DNA of 64,000 nucleotides from CAVYXK01 sp963772445 (GCA_963772445.1 CAVYXK010000001.1:930001-994000); one strand, 5' to 3'. Counted from the stretch's first letter, positions 27,904-38,494 are shown. Numbers and translations: made by a program. The notes: a model not told the origin generated them from the sequence alone.

Positions 27904-28962
27904 ATGGCACTCCCGGCCGAAGACGGCAGGATTTGGGTCCAGACGCTCGGCCGCTACCGCGAGACGAGCGCCGCACGCAGTGCCTTCGAGCTCCTCATCA
28001 CGGCGGTGCCGTTGGTGGCGCTTTGGGGCGTCATGTGGGTCGCGCTTGGTATTGGCTATTGGCTGTGTCTGCTGCTCGCGGTGCCGACTGCCGGCTTCCT
28101 CGTGCGTCTCTTTGTGATCCACCACGATTGCGGCCACGGAGCCTTCTTCCGACAACGTTCTATGAACAATTGGGTGGGCAGGATCATCGGCGTCGTAACG
28201 CTGACGCCCTATGACTTCTGGCGTCGCAGGCATGCGACGCATCACGCGGCTGTGGGCAACCTAAAATTTCGGGGGATGGGCGATATCAAAACCCTCACAG
28301 TAAGCGAATACCTCGCACTCGGCCCTGTGAGGCGGCTTGGTTACCGCATCTTCCGCCATCCGGCCATCATGTTCGGGGTTGTTCCAGCATATCTCTTCCT
28401 GTTGCACTACCGCCTCCCAGCCGGTCTCATGCGCGCGGGCGTTCAACCTTGGTGCAGCACGATGGGGACGAATGCGGCGATCGGAGCTGTCATCGTCTTG
28501 ATGGGGCGGCTGGTCGGAATGGGACCGTTTCTTCTGGTAACCGGCCCGGTGGTGCTGATTGCCGCGTCGCTCGGCGTATGGCTCTTCTACGTCCAGCATC
28601 AATTCGAACACACCCGATGGGCACAAGATGAAGACTGGAACTTTCATGAAGCCGCACTTCACGGGAGCTCGTACTATGAGTTGCCGCCCGTTCTCGCCTG
28701 GTTCACAGGAAACATAGGGATACATCATGTGCACCATCTGTGTAGCCGCATCCCGTTCTACCGTCTGGCACAGGTGGTGGAGGATCACCCGGAGCTGGCG
28801 AGCGTAGGCCGGCTAACGTTTGTCGAGAGTTTTCGATGCTCGACCCTTGTCCTGTGGGACGAGACCCAGAAGCGGCTCATATCATTTCGTGAACTGCGCA
28901 TGCGCCGGTCGGACCCGCCCTTGCATCGTGTTCTGGCTGACAGGCGGTCTTCACGGTTTTGA
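27904..28962 (+). CDS. membrane fatty acid desaturase
   Basis: A 352-residue integral membrane di-iron enzyme that inserts a double bond in acyl chains. The three His boxes are HHDCGHGAFF, RRRHATHHAAVGN and, near the C-terminus, GIHHVHHL. Membrane segments flank them (residues 30-75, 165-190, 215-245). FYVQHQFEHTRW and LHGSSYYELPPVL are typical of the omega-6/delta-12 type. ATG 27904 gives the family length. Directly downstream of IS copy 2. Confidence 0.9.
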   Translation: MALPAEDGRIWVQTLGRYRETSAARSAFELLITAVPLVALWGVMWVALGIGYWLCLLLAVPTAGFLVRLFVIHHDCGHGAFFRQRSMNNWVGRIIGVVTLTPYDFWRRRHATHHAAVGNLKFRGMGDIKTLTVSEYLALGPVRRLGYRIFRHPAIMFGVVPAYLFLLHYRLPAGLMRAGVQPWCSTMGTNAAIGAVIVLMGRLVGMGPFLLVTGPVVLIAASLGVWLFYVQHQFEHTRWAQDEDWNFHEAALHGSSYYELPPVLAWFTGNIGIHHVHHLCSRIPFYRLAQVVEDHPELASVGRLTFVESFRCSTLVLWDETQKRLISFRELRMRRSDPPLHRVLADRRSSRF

Positions 28963-29047
28963 CCTTCGGCCGCCCCCTAACTGACGACATTTGCCCCGCA
29001 TATCGCCAGCGTACCTTTGTCGCCGGCGATCAGCGTCCTTGCCGTGC

Positions 29048-30361
29048 CTATGAGCTTTTGTGCATTGATATGGGATTGCCCCACTTCCAGTTCTGGATTT
29101 CCGGTAAGGCCTCATCACGTCCTAGCCCGACCGGACACCCCCGTGAGGCCGCGGTTCGCGCCTGCAGGCCGCGTGTTACCACCCGGCGTGTTTCCAGGAT
29201 CGGCGCCGTTTCCGGCATCAGCGCCCAGATTGCCAGCGTTCCGGCCAGCCCGGCAGCGGCTAGTGCCCGGAATGCGGGTACCTGACCTGCATTGTCGGAG
29301 ATCCAGCCCCCCACGGCGGTGCTGAGCGTCGCCCCGGCCGCCGAACAGAGGCCGACGGCGCCGATGCACAGGTTGAAATGCCGCCGGTCACTCGTGAGAT
29401 CGGCCGCCACCAGCGGCAGCATCACGCCGAACACCGCGGCGCTGATCCCGCTGATTGACTGCCCCGCCACCAGCAGCCAGGGCCCCGGCAGCAGCGCCAG
29501 CAGGAGCGCGCGCGTCGGCAGGGCAGCCCAGCCGATCAGCAGCATCGGCCTCCGCCCCCAGCGATTGGCATGTCGCCCGATCCAGGGCGAAGCGCACGCC
29601 ACCACTGCTTGCGGCACCACGATGCATGCCGCGATGATCAAGTTGGCAAGGTCTTCAGCACGCTTGGTCACCTCGGACGCGGCCAGCGGCAGCATTGCGG
29701 CGTTGGACAGATGGAACAACACCGCGCACCCCGCGAAGACGAGCAGCCGTCGGTCGGCGAACAGGACGCGGAGCCCGCGCCAGTCCACTCGCCGGCGTGC
29801 AGGCGCGGCGACGAGGAGTTCCTCCGGCAGCTCGTTCGCTGGCCCTGCGGGCGCGATGCGCCACAGCGCCAACAATGCCGGCAGCCCGAGCGCGGCGGTG
29901 AGCCAGAATACCGAGGCGCTGGACAAGTACGTCCCGATGGCGCCCATGACGCCGGCGGCGAGCCCGTTGCCGATCGAGGCGAAGGATGCGTTGCGCCCGA
30001 GCCGCTCGGCGAGTGCCGCGTGCCCCACTAGGCGCAAGCTGATCGCGGCGATCGCCGGCGTGATCACGTAGCTCGCGAGACCGTGCAACACTTCGGCGAC
30101 CAACACCGGGAAGCGGTACGGCATCACGGCGAGGATCAGCGCCGCGGCCACAACGGCGACGATCCCCGCCGCCGCTGCCGCCCACTTGTTGCACATCATA
30201 TCGATGATGGCGCCGGCCGGGAGCTGACCGACCATTGCGGTGACGCTGCCGAGGCTCAGCGCCAGGCCGATATCAACCTGGGTCCATTTGTGCGCGGTCA
30301 GATAGACCGCGACGAACGGGCCGAAGCCGGTCTGCACGTCGGCCATGATGGACGCCAGCAT
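29048..30361 (-). CDS. major facilitator superfamily transporter
   Basis: About 437 residues with twelve predicted membrane helices. The usual start region ADVQTGFGPFVAVYLTAHKW is present; the GRR-type loop between helices 8 and 9 is NRWGRRPMLLIGW. It resembles MFS permeases of unknown specificity found next to oxidative-stress genes. The first helix looks short. ATG 30361 is chosen over 30397, both uncertain. It is divergent from the CreA gene. Confidence 0.75.
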   Translation of the reverse strand: MLASIMADVQTGFGPFVAVYLTAHKWTQVDIGLALSLGSVTAMVGQLPAGAIIDMMCNKWAAAAAGIVAVVAAALILAVMPYRFPVLVAEVLHGLASYVITPAIAAISLRLVGHAALAERLGRNASFASIGNGLAAGVMGAIGTYLSSASVFWLTAALGLPALLALWRIAPAGPANELPEELLVAAPARRRVDWRGLRVLFADRRLLVFAGCAVLFHLSNAAMLPLAASEVTKRAEDLANLIIAACIVVPQAVVACASPWIGRHANRWGRRPMLLIGWAALPTRALLLALLPGPWLLVAGQSISGISAAVFGVMLPLVAADLTSDRRHFNLCIGAVGLCSAAGATLSTAVGGWISDNAGQVPAFRALAAAGLAGTLAIWALMPETAPILETRRVVTRGLQARTAASRGCPVGLGRDEALPEIQNWKWGNPISMHKSS

Positions 30362-30434
30362 TTCATCCTGACATTCCCCAAGCCCGAGAGTATGCAACTC
30401 AGCCGGTTGGAGACTGTCTCATAGGAGCCCGAAT

Positions 30435-30815
30435 GTGCGAAACCTCATCCTGACGGTTGCTGGAGTACTGGTGGCCGCTGTGGTCCCCGCAATTGCACAG
30501 ACACGTATTGACTCTATTAACACCAATTTTCGATGGCTCGGCCCAGACGACAAGATCGTTGTGGATCGCTACGACGATCCGAAGGTGGAGAATGTATCGT
30601 GCTATCTCTCGCGAGCGCAGACTGGCGGCGTGAAGGGCGGCCTCGGCCTGGCTGAAGACCCCAGCCGCTTCTCGATTGCCTGTCGGGCCGTTGGCAGGGT
30701 CACGATACCGCCCAGTCTCCCCAAGTCAGAGGTTATCGCCTTTGCGTCTGCATCGTTGTTTTTCAAGACCTTCCAAGTTCCTCGCGAGTCCAGAGTTCCG
30801 GAGGAATTTCGGCTC
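30435..30815 (+). pseudogene. CreA family protein, 3' end lost at IS junction
   Basis: Begins with a signal peptide (RNLILTVAGVLVAAVVPAIA, cleavage after AQT expected). It continues with the CreA family core: DDKIVVDRYDDPKVENVSCY, KGGLGLAEDPSRFSIACR and FASASLFFKTFQV. The final ~15-20 residues are replaced by transposon-end sequence from about 30815. Periplasmic protein of unknown function. Confidence 0.8.
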
Positions 30816-32268
30816 AGGAGGCTAGGCGGAAGGCCTCCATTTTATTGGTGTCCTGTCGTTCGATGACGAATTTCGCGAAGGTGTTGCTCGGGGTGGCATT
30901 CAAGAGAAATTCCGGCAGGCTCTGGCGCAGGGCATTGGCCACGACCAGCTCCGAGGGCGGGATGCCGGGCCGAATGGTTCGCAGCCAGGAGCCGAAGGAA
31001 TTCCAGACGAGCTGAGGGAAGGCGACGGCCAGATACTGAAGTAGTCCCTGGCAGACGACACCCGCCTGGATGAAGACGTGGTAGGCGTGGAGCTTGCGTT
31101 TGACGGCGTTGCGGTATTCCGGCAACTCACGATGGAGATGTTGATTGCCACTGCGGCGGCGGAGCGGCTTCATGTCGGACATCCAGAAATGGTAGGTAAA
31201 CGAACCGATCAGCCGCACCGCCTGCTTGAACGTGTGCTCGATCTTGAAGCGCAGACCGTACAGGCGAATGATCTCGATAGCCTCCAAAGAGGTGTCGGTG
31301 CACATCAGGAGGCACGAGCCTCTTACTGGATGAATCACCGCCACGAAGCGCACGAGTCGACCGGCCGGGCGCCATAGCAGGTCGCGGACCCGATACTGGA
31401 TGATCACCTGGTGCTCGCCGTAGACGGGACTTTCGGCCTGTTGGAAGCCCTTGGGGTCCTCCAGCAGGGATTTGAGCTTGACCTTCCTGCCATAGACCCT
31501 GGGCCGACCTCTCTTCCGCGGGCCGCACTGCTGGTGAGCAGTGTAGGCGACGGCGTTGGACTTCACCCGCGTGACCAGGTGGTTGTTCTCCTCGAGCAGG
31601 CCGGTGACGATCTTGCGCGCGGCATAGTAGGCGTCGGCGACGAAGTAGAAGGGTTCTGGGATGGCGACGATCCCGAGGAGCGCAAGCATCTTGTCGAGCA
31701 GGGTGCGGCGATCGCGATTGGACCACACCAACCCTTCGTGGATTCGTATGGCGAGCGGCACGGCGAAGACGCTGGCTGCGGCCTGAACGAGCACGCTCAC
31801 AGCCTGGAGGGAATGTCCCATGATGAATTCGGGCTTGGTGTTCGAACTCGGACTGCTGATGCAGGAGTTTGACCGCCGGCATCTTGCGCCCGCGCTTGGG
31901 GATCTTGATGCCGTCGCCGACCACGACACACCTTCCCTTGATGCGCAGCGGCTGCGGGAATAGCCGGAGCACCACCTGGGTCCACAGCGCCGCGAGCCGA
32001 TCGAGCTTCACGGCGGGGCTGTGAAAGTGATCGACGAGCTTGTTGTAGAAGCGAGCCTCGAGCTTCAGCGCCCGCACGAGGCTGGTTACGCCCAGCAGTT
32101 CCGTCCGCACCGTGAAGCCTGCCACGGCGGTGGCGAACCACAGGAAGGTGCGCAGACGCGAGAACGCCGGACGCAGCAGCCAAATCGCGTTCCACCAGGG
32201 CATCCACAGCGGCATCGGACCCTCTCAATTCTGTTGCCAGCATAGTATAGCACTGGTATGCTAAACCT
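30815..32268 (-). mobile_element. DDE (IS4-superfamily) insertion sequence, ends approximate
   Basis: Contains one frameshifted transposase gene reading on the minus strand. The left edge is set by the loss of CreA similarity and the right edge by the start of the DUF6788 gene. I could not find convincing terminal inverted repeats by eye. Confidence 0.6.
30823..32215 (-). pseudogene. IS4-superfamily transposase, frameshifted
   Basis: The first ~120 residues (RAFSRLRTFLWF-type start, VVVGDGIKIPKRGRKMPAVK with the first Asp) and the remainder (PEFIMGHSLQAVSVLV, PFYFVADAYYAARKIV with the second Asp, RFKIEHTFKQAVRLIGSF with Glu) are in different frames. Removing one T from GAGTTCGAAC near 31840 joins them as ESSSNTKPEFIMGH. 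Total about 460 residues. Inactive as written. Confidence 0.75.
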
Positions 32269-32586
32269 ATGACAAACAAACGCCTGGCAGTGATCAGAAA
32301 GCGCGTTGGAAGCATCAAGGCGCAGCTGGCCGGCATTGAAGACATGCGGCCCGGATCGCTCACCCGCCAGTACAAGGATCCAGAGAACCGGAGGGGACCC
32401 TACTACCAGCTCAGCTACACGCGGCAGATGAGGAGCCGGACCGAATATGTTCCGCGCGACTATCTGCCCGAGGTGCGGCGTGAGATCCGCAACTATAAGC
32501 GCTTCAAGGCGCTCACCGCCCAGTGGATCGCCTTGAGCATCGAGCAGAGCCGCTTGATGATGAAGCGAGCCTTGCGACGGCAATGA
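32269..32586 (+). CDS. DUF6788 family protein
   Basis: A 105-residue basic protein (KRLAVIRKRVGSIKAQLAGI, MRPGSLTRQYKDPE, YYQLSYTRQM, PRDYLPEVRREIRNYKRFKA). The pattern of a coiled N-terminus, a MRPGSL block and a C-terminal K-x2-ALTAQWI helix fits DUF6788, often found next to transposases. It is divergent from the transposase at 32215 and may be part of the element. Confidence 0.6.
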   Translation: MTNKRLAVIRKRVGSIKAQLAGIEDMRPGSLTRQYKDPENRRGPYYQLSYTRQMRSRTEYVPRDYLPEVRREIRNYKRFKALTAQWIALSIEQSRLMMKRALRRQ

Positions 32587-32608
32587 CCCGCGGTGCTATC
32601 CTCATCCG

Positions 32609-32992
32609 ATGGGCAAGCGACGCGCAAAACACCCCTTCGAGAACAACCCGTTCACTGACGCCTTCCTCGAATGGATGGGCTCGTCCGAGGGGGAACGCTC
32701 GGTCTACGCGCTCGATCTGGTCTTCGCCGCACTGGATAATGCCGACGTCGACCCCAAACGGCGCAAGATCGTCTGGGACGACGGGAAACGGCTGTCGATC
32801 GAGCAGTCGGCAGAATGCATCCATGCCGAGCATCCGGACGTGCCGCGCGACTTGATCGAAACTCACGTGGTCGGGTGGCTCGAGGGCTTTGCGCCGGAAT
32901 CCTACTCCGAACGCCAGCTCGAGGAGCTCGACCGGCTCACTGAGCAGTGGCTTGACGACTACGAGCGCAAGTCACAGGCCGCCAGGAAGTAA
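32609..32992 (+). CDS. hypothetical acidic protein
   Basis: A 127-residue soluble protein (NPFTDAFLEWMGSSEGERS, ALDLVFAALDNADVDPKRRK, SIEQSAECIHAEHPDVPRDL). Mostly helical, with no recognised domain. It lies 22 bp after the DUF6788 gene on the same strand, so the two may be co-expressed, perhaps as transposon cargo. Confidence 0.55.
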   Translation: MGKRRAKHPFENNPFTDAFLEWMGSSEGERSVYALDLVFAALDNADVDPKRRKIVWDDGKRLSIEQSAECIHAEHPDVPRDLIETHVVGWLEGFAPESYSERQLEELDRLTEQWLDDYERKSQAARK

Positions 32993-33134
32993 CCCAGAAC
33001 TCGGCACTCTCGAGCAAGTTCATCGCGCGGTCGATAAGGAAAAACAGGTCCTTGTCTACACTGTAGTCAGCACAAAGTTAATCAATGGCTCGCCCTTCAA
33101 TAGCATCAGCGTTGTTCCTGTGAACGTTCCGTGA

Positions 33135-33355
33135 GACAGGTGTGGTCGCCTCGTGTCCTTCTGCAACCACCGCAGCAGGCCCCATTTCAGCAGATCGAGA
33201 TGACGCTCGTCCGTCTCGGGATGCCGGCGCACCACGGGCGCGGATTGCGTCGGCGCTACGTTCCACGACGGCTCAAGGTTCAGTAGCGGATTGACCGTCC
33301 GGAACATCCGGCTGAGCGCCTCGGCCGGCAGGAAGCTGGCATAGCGACCGCACAT
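33135..33355 (-). pseudogene. SRAP (SOS response-associated peptidase) N-terminal remnant
   Basis: Starts MCGRYASF, in which Cys2 is the active-site residue that crosslinks to abasic sites in single-stranded DNA. It continues with LEPSWNVAPTQSAPVVRR and LLKWGLLRWLQKD, then loses similarity at about 33150, before the conserved NARAET and C-terminal blocks. About 70 of some 220 residues remain. Confidence 0.75.
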
Positions 33356-33690
33356 GCCGGGAAGGTAAAGGCTGCCCTGGTCGGCGGCAAAGCGGAACAG
33401 AGCCGCCATTTGTCGCCGCTCCTCCCGCGCCCAGAGCGCGCCGACCATCGCTGATACTAGCGAGCCTCTCCAATGACCGGTCTGGGTGGAAACCGGACCT
33501 TCAGGCCGCAGTATGAACCGCGACTTTCGGTGCGCCGGTCAGAACCAGCGAATAACGCCATGCTATTTATATTACACGCCAAAAGCGGCGTGCAGGTTGA
33601 ACTTGAGTGACGCCCGCCAGCCCGGAAGCGCTCCCAGGTTATTGCTGTTGGGACACAAGCGGCAGATGATGGGTGCGCTTTCCCGCAAGA
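33356..33690. other. 335-bp stretch without recognised gene
   Basis: Lies between the SRAP remnant and the cyclase-ATPase gene, which diverge from it. No open frame of convincing composition, repeat or hairpin was found. It presumably holds the promoters of both. Confidence 0.35.
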
Positions 33691-36600
33691 ATGGTGCCTG
33701 AGATGGCAATCGACGTCGCAGGTTGGCTACGCCAGCTCGGTCTCGAGCAATACGCGCCGGCATTCCGCGAAAACCACATCAATGCCGCGGTGCTGCCGGA
33801 ACTCACCGCCGATGATCTGATCGGATTGGGTGTCACGTCGATTGGCCATCGCCGCCAGCTGCTGGTTGCAATCGCCACGTTGCGAGAAGACCACGCGAGT
33901 TCCGGCACGCCGATCGCAGTGACCGAGCCTCCGCGACGACATGAAAGCGCTGACACTGGTGCCGGTTCCGCCGAGCGTCGGCAACTGACGGTGATGTTCT
34001 GCGACATCGTCGGCTCGACCGCGCTATCGACGCAATTCGATCCCGAGGATCTGCGCGACCTCATCGGCGCCTATCACCGCTCAGTCGCGGAAACGGTCGA
34101 GCGTTTCACCGGCTTCGTCGCCAGGTATATGGGCGATGGAGTGCTGGTCTATTTCGGCTACCCGTTTGCGCATGAGGACGATGCCGAGCAAGCGGTGCGG
34201 GCCGGGCTCGCGGTGATCGACGCGGTCGCCGGCCTGTCCGGCCGCGTGCCCTTGCGCGTACGGATCGGCGTTGCGACCGGGCTCGCCGTGGTGGGCGACC
34301 TGATCGGCGAGGGTACGTCGCAGGAACGCGGCGTGGTCGGCGAGACCCCAAATCTGGCCGCCCGCATGCAGGGGCTGGCGGAGCCGGACACGCTGGTTAT
34401 TGCCGATGCTACACGCCGGCAGGTCGGCGGATTGTTCGAACCCCCGGTTGCTCGCCGGCTTCGCGGAGCCGCAGCATGCCTGGCGGGTTCTCGGCGAGAG
34501 CGCGACGGTCAGCCGCTTCGAGGCGCTGCGCGCAGGCACGACCCCGCTGGTCGGGCGTGACGAGGAAATCGAGCTGCTGTTCCGCCGCTGGGCACAGGCG
34601 AAAAGCGGCGAAGGTCGGGTCGTACTGATCTCTGGCGAGCCGGGCATCGGCAAGTCACGGCTCACGGCGGCGCTGTCCGAGCACGTCGCAACCGATCCTC
34701 ACACGCACCTGCGATATTTCTGCTCGCCGCATCGCCAGGACAGCGCGCTCCATCCTGTCATCGCCCAACTCGAACATGCCGCCGGGTTCGCCCGCGACGA
34801 CACGGTTGCAGCCAAGCTCGGCAAACTCCGGGCGCTGCTCGCACCAGGCACGCCCAATGACGACGATATCGCGCTAGTGACCGATCTGCTGTCGCTGCCG
34901 AGCTCCGCCGCGGACCTCAACCTCAGCCCGCAGCGCAAACGCGAGAAGCTGCTCGAGGCGGTGTTGCGCCAGCTTGAAGCCGAGGCGCGGCGCCGGCCAG
35001 TGCTGATGGTGTTCGAGGACACCCACTGGATTGATCCGACCTCGCGTGAGCTGCTCGATCTGACCGTGGACCGGATACGCCGGCTGCCGGTGCTGCTGGT
35101 GATCACCTTTCGCCCAGAATTCGAGCCGCCCTGGGGCGGTCGCGCCCACGTCACGAGTTTGGCGCTCAATCGGCTCGGCGAACGCGACGGCGAGGCATTG
35201 GTGCAACAACTGGCCGGCAATGCCGCGCTCAGTCCCGATATCGTCGCGGAGATCGTCGAGCGCACCGACGGGGTGCCGCTGTTTGTCGAGGAGCTGACCA
35301 AAGCGGTGCTGGAAAGCGCCACCCAGGGAGACCCGGTTGCCGCGGTGCTGGCGACGACATCGCTTACCGCGCTGTCGGTGCCGGCGACGCTGCATGCGTC
35401 GCTGATGGCTCGTTTGGACCGGCTGGGGCTGATCGCCAAGGAGGTTGCGCAGATCGGCGCGGTGCTCGGCCGCGAGTTTACCTATGAACTGATCGAGCCG
35501 GTGGCACAGCGTGCCGCTACGGAGCTGCAAGCCGCATTGGGTCAACTGGGCGATGCGGGATTGCTGTTTTGCCGGGGTGCCGCTCCGCACGCCTCCTACC
35601 TGTTCAAGCACACGCTCGTGCAGGACGCCGCCTACAGCACGTTGCTGCGCGGGCGGCGGCAGGAATTGCACGGACGGGCGGCCGACGCGCTGCGGGTGGC
35701 GTGGATCGTGGCGCCGAGCCCGAGATCGTCGCCCGCCATCTGCAGAATGCCGGACGCTCGGCCGAGGCGATCGTGTTCTGGCGAAAAGCTGGCGAAGCAA
35801 CGGTCCGACGCGGGGCCAGTCGGGAAGCCGTCGAGCATTTCCGCCATGCCCTGGCGCTGGTGGTGGCACAGCCGGAAACAGCCGAGCGCTGGCGCACCGA
35901 GCTGGCGATCCTGTCACAACTCGCCCCACCGTTGACGAACTGGCTTGGCTGGTCGGCACCGGAAGTCGGCGAAGTGGTGGAGCGGGCTGCTGAAGTCGGG
36001 CGCCGGCTCGACAGCTCCGCCGATATCGCGCCCGCCATCGTCAATCTGTGGATTTTCAATGCTGCGCGCGGCCGGTTCGATAGGGCGGAAGAGATTTCGG
36101 CTGATGTCATGCGGATCGCCCGCGAAACGGGCGATTCGGATGTCATGTTGCAGGCACATCATTGCGCATGGACGACAGATTTCTTCTTCGGTCGCTTCAG
36201 AACATCCTTAGAGCATACAAGTGCGGGCGCGGCGATCTATGACGAGGAACGCCACGCGCATCACCGCCACCGTTATATCGGGCACGATCCGGACGTGTGC
36301 CTGCTGGCGTTCGACGCGCACGGGCAGACCGTGTGCGGCTATCCGGTCAAAGGGCATCGGCTCGCGGGGGAATGCATCGCGCGGGCGCGCCGTTTGGGGC
36401 ATCCGGCGTCATTGGCACAAGCGCTCTTTCACGGTAGCCACGTCCATGCGATGCGCGGCGATATCGCCGCAACGATCTCCACCGCACAAGAAGTGCTCAG
36501 CCTGACGGATGAACTGCCGTCCCCGCACGCTATGGGGCTGGTTTACCTCGGCTGGGGCTTGTCCCGCTCTGGACATGCGGCGGAAGGGATCCGGCGGCAG

Positions 36601-37053
36601 CGGGAGGGACTTCAGATCGTGGCGGCGATAGGTCTCAGGGATCACAACCTGATGATTTCGCTTGCCCTGCTGGTTGACAGCCTGCTGGCGGCCAAGAAGT
36701 ACCCGGAGGGATTGGAGTTGGCCGCTCGCGCGTTCGACGAGGTCGCGCAAACCGGGGAACGCTCGTACCTGTCGCCGCTCCACCGACTTCGAGGCGAACT
36801 GCTGTTGCACGCCCACGGTTCGGCCGACGAGCGGGTCGAGACGGAGCTGCGCCAGGCGCTTGCCGTGGCGCAGGAACAGGACGCGAAGGCCTGGGAACTC
36901 CGCGCCGCCACCAGCCTCGCCCGGCTGTGGACAGAGCAACGCCGGCGGGCCGAAGCCCAGGCGTTGTTGGCGCCGGTCTACGGCTGGTTCACGGAAGGGT
37001 TCGATACGACCGATCTGAAGGAGGCGAAGACGCTGCTCGAAGAACTGGCGTGA
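33691..37053 (+). pseudogene. SAM-domain / class III nucleotidyl cyclase / AAA-ATPase / TPR regulator, two frameshifts
   Basis: About 1120 residues when joined. N-terminal SAM domain (VAGWLRQLGLEQYAPAFREN), class III cyclase domain with metal site VMFCDIVGSTALS and ARYMGDGVLVYFGYP, then a STAND-type ATPase with Walker A ISGEPGIGKSRL and Walker B VLMVFEDTHWIDP, and a C-terminal TPR region. Frame breaks are at the C-run 34441-34445 (one extra C) and at about 35700. ATG 33691 or 33703 may start it. Such proteins couple cAMP signalling or protein interactions to ATP hydrolysis; the target is unknown. Confidence 0.85.
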
Positions 37054-37225
37054 GTCGACGATTGCCGGAACGACGACGGCACGGCTGGCGATGTGCAGCA
37101 GTAACGTGCGTCGAGGTCACCGAGCGGCCGCGCAGTCTGCGACTTAAGCTGCGCCTGCGTTTCGATGAGGGTCAACAATGGGTCGGTCTAGGCTGCAGCT
37201 GTAACCGGCACCTTACGTCCTCTTT

Positions 37226-37283
37226 GGGTCAACTCCGGCGGTTCGGGTGGGCAGCCCGGCTACCGCCGCTTGGGGTGGGGAGC
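37226..37283 (-). repeat. dispersed ~57-bp hairpin repeat, copy D
   Basis: Full copy in reverse orientation (GGGTCAACTCCGGCGGTTCG, then GGGTGGGCAGCCCGGCTACC, then GGTGGGGAGC). It lies immediately after the cyclase-ATPase gene and 19 bp from the end of the receiver gene. Confidence 0.7.
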
Positions 37284-37301
37284 AGACCTTCGAAGGGTGC
37301 C

Positions 37302-37670
37302 TCAGGACATTTTCGAGCTGATGAAATCGAGCAAGGCCTGTTCGTCGGGCGGCTTCTCCAACACCCGCTCGACGCCAAGCTCGGTAGCTCGGGCGACTAT
37401 GGCCGGCGAGAGCGCCCCCGTGACCAGCAAAACCGGAATACCGATGCCGTTGGCGCGCAGCCTCTCGACTAAATCCAAGCCTGTCATGTGAGGCATGTGA
37501 TGATCGGCAATCACGCATGCCATTTCATCTATGTCGGCCTTGAGGAACGTAGCCGCTGAAGCGAACGCCTCGACCACGTGCCCGGCAATCTCAAGCAGAA
37601 ACTGCAGCGAGTCCCGCACGCCGTCGTCGTCCTCAACGATCGCCACTTTTTTGCGTCTTGCCTCGGTCAC
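37302..37670 (-). CDS. stand-alone response regulator receiver protein
   Basis: A 122-residue CheY-like domain with acidic pair EDDD near residue 13-16, phosphoacceptor Asp56 in CVIADHHMPHMTG, Thr84 in LLVTGA, and Lys106 in LEKPP. There is no output domain. The sequence is closest in style to FixJ-type receivers. An FNR/FixK-type box lies 80 bp upstream (37750). A small histidine-kinase-like protein is encoded divergently at 37896, suggesting a two-component pair lacking the usual modules. Confidence 0.9.
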   Translation of the reverse strand: MTEARRKKVAIVEDDDGVRDSLQFLLEIAGHVVEAFASAATFLKADIDEMACVIADHHMPHMTGLDLVERLRANGIGIPVLLVTGALSPAIVARATELGVERVLEKPPDEQALLDFISSKMS

Positions 37671-37749
37671 GTCTCCCTGAACCTCGAAAGCGGAATTCCG
37701 CCAGCCTCGACAGCGAGGAAGCTACCTACCTAGCTCGCTGGGGCTGTCA

Positions 37750-37763
37750 TTGACGTAGGTCAA
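37750..37763. promoter_or_regulatory. FNR/FixK-type box upstream of receiver gene
   Basis: TTGACGTAGGTCAA fits TTGAY-N4-RTCAA. Its centre is 87 bp from the receiver start on the minus strand, giving a transcript start near 37715 if used as a class II site. It is 132 bp from the divergent small gene. Confidence 0.65.
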
Positions 37764-37895
37764 CAGCGTTTTGGGGCTTCGAATTGCGATCGGACGCGTT
37801 CGAGACAGAATCCAGAACGATCCAGATTAGCATGACCTTTCAGGGTGGCGAGGCCGCTCGCTTGACCGGCATGCGCCGATGAAGAATGCTGGGCC

Positions 37896-38126
37896 ATGGA
37901 CCATGCGGAACATAAGGCAGGCGAGGACGAACTTCACCGTCTGGCGCATGACTTGGCGGAGGCACTGACGGCGCTGCGCGCTTACCTATATGCCGGCCGA
38001 CACGCCGAAGCTTCTCCTGATCCCGCCCGTCGGGCGAAGCTCCACGATGCGATCGACCAAGCTATTGCACAGTGCGACCGCGCAGCGGAGATCATCCCGA
38101 AACTGCGTCATCTTGCGAACCAGTAG
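37896..38126 (+). CDS. small protein resembling a histidine kinase dimerisation helix
   Basis: A 76-residue all-helical protein. The region ELHRLAHDLAEALTALRAYL followed by LHDAIDQAIAQCDRAAEIIP and KLRHL matches the two-helix layout of FixL-type HisKA domains, with His18 at the phosphorylation position (AHDL versus AHEL). There is no ATPase domain. It could be a phosphotransfer partner for the divergent receiver. Based on pattern only. Confidence 0.5.
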   Translation: MDHAEHKAGEDELHRLAHDLAEALTALRAYLYAGRHAEASPDPARRAKLHDAIDQAIAQCDRAAEIIPKLRHLANQ

Positions 38127-38494
38127 CGCGATGCGACGGCCAACGATTCGCCCAGGCGAGTAAAATCAAGAGTTTGGCTGGTGCAGAAGTCCGGTGCGGA
38201 GTCCGCTCTGGGTCGACTCCGGCGGCTCGGGTGGGGAGCCTGGAGCTTGCCGAGCAGCATAAGCATGTGGCGGAAGCCAAGAAGGAGTTTGCGGCGGAGA
38301 TCGCGGCTCATCTTGAGGTGGCCGGCGCACATCAGCAACAGCTGAAGGCGATCTATCTCAAACACAAGCATGTGGGTGAGAACGCCACCGATGCGAACCA
38401 GACCTCTGGGTCGTTAGCCGACCCGATCTCCTGACGCCCGTTCGTCGGTTTCAGGCGCAGCGGTCTGTCCTGGCAGAAGAGAATAGAGAATTAC
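38127..38494. other. 368-bp stretch with repeat copy E and a possible coding remnant
   Basis: Contains the partial repeat at 38210-38246. After it, 38247-38434 stays open with protein-like composition (EQHKHVAEAKKEFAAEIAAH, then HQQQLKAIYLKHKHVG) ending at TGA, but without its own start codon. It may be the end of a gene cut by the repeat. Confidence 0.35.
38210..38246 (-). repeat. dispersed hairpin repeat, copy E (partial)
   Basis: Contains GGGTCGACTCCGGCGGCTCG and GGTGGGGAGCCTGG in the same order as copy D but lacks the far arm. Reverse orientation. Confidence 0.55.

Noticed and set aside
34874..35959. 361-codon open frame on the minus strand
   Set aside because: It lies opposite the ATPase part of the cyclase regulator, where Walker motifs prove the plus strand. 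Shadow frame.
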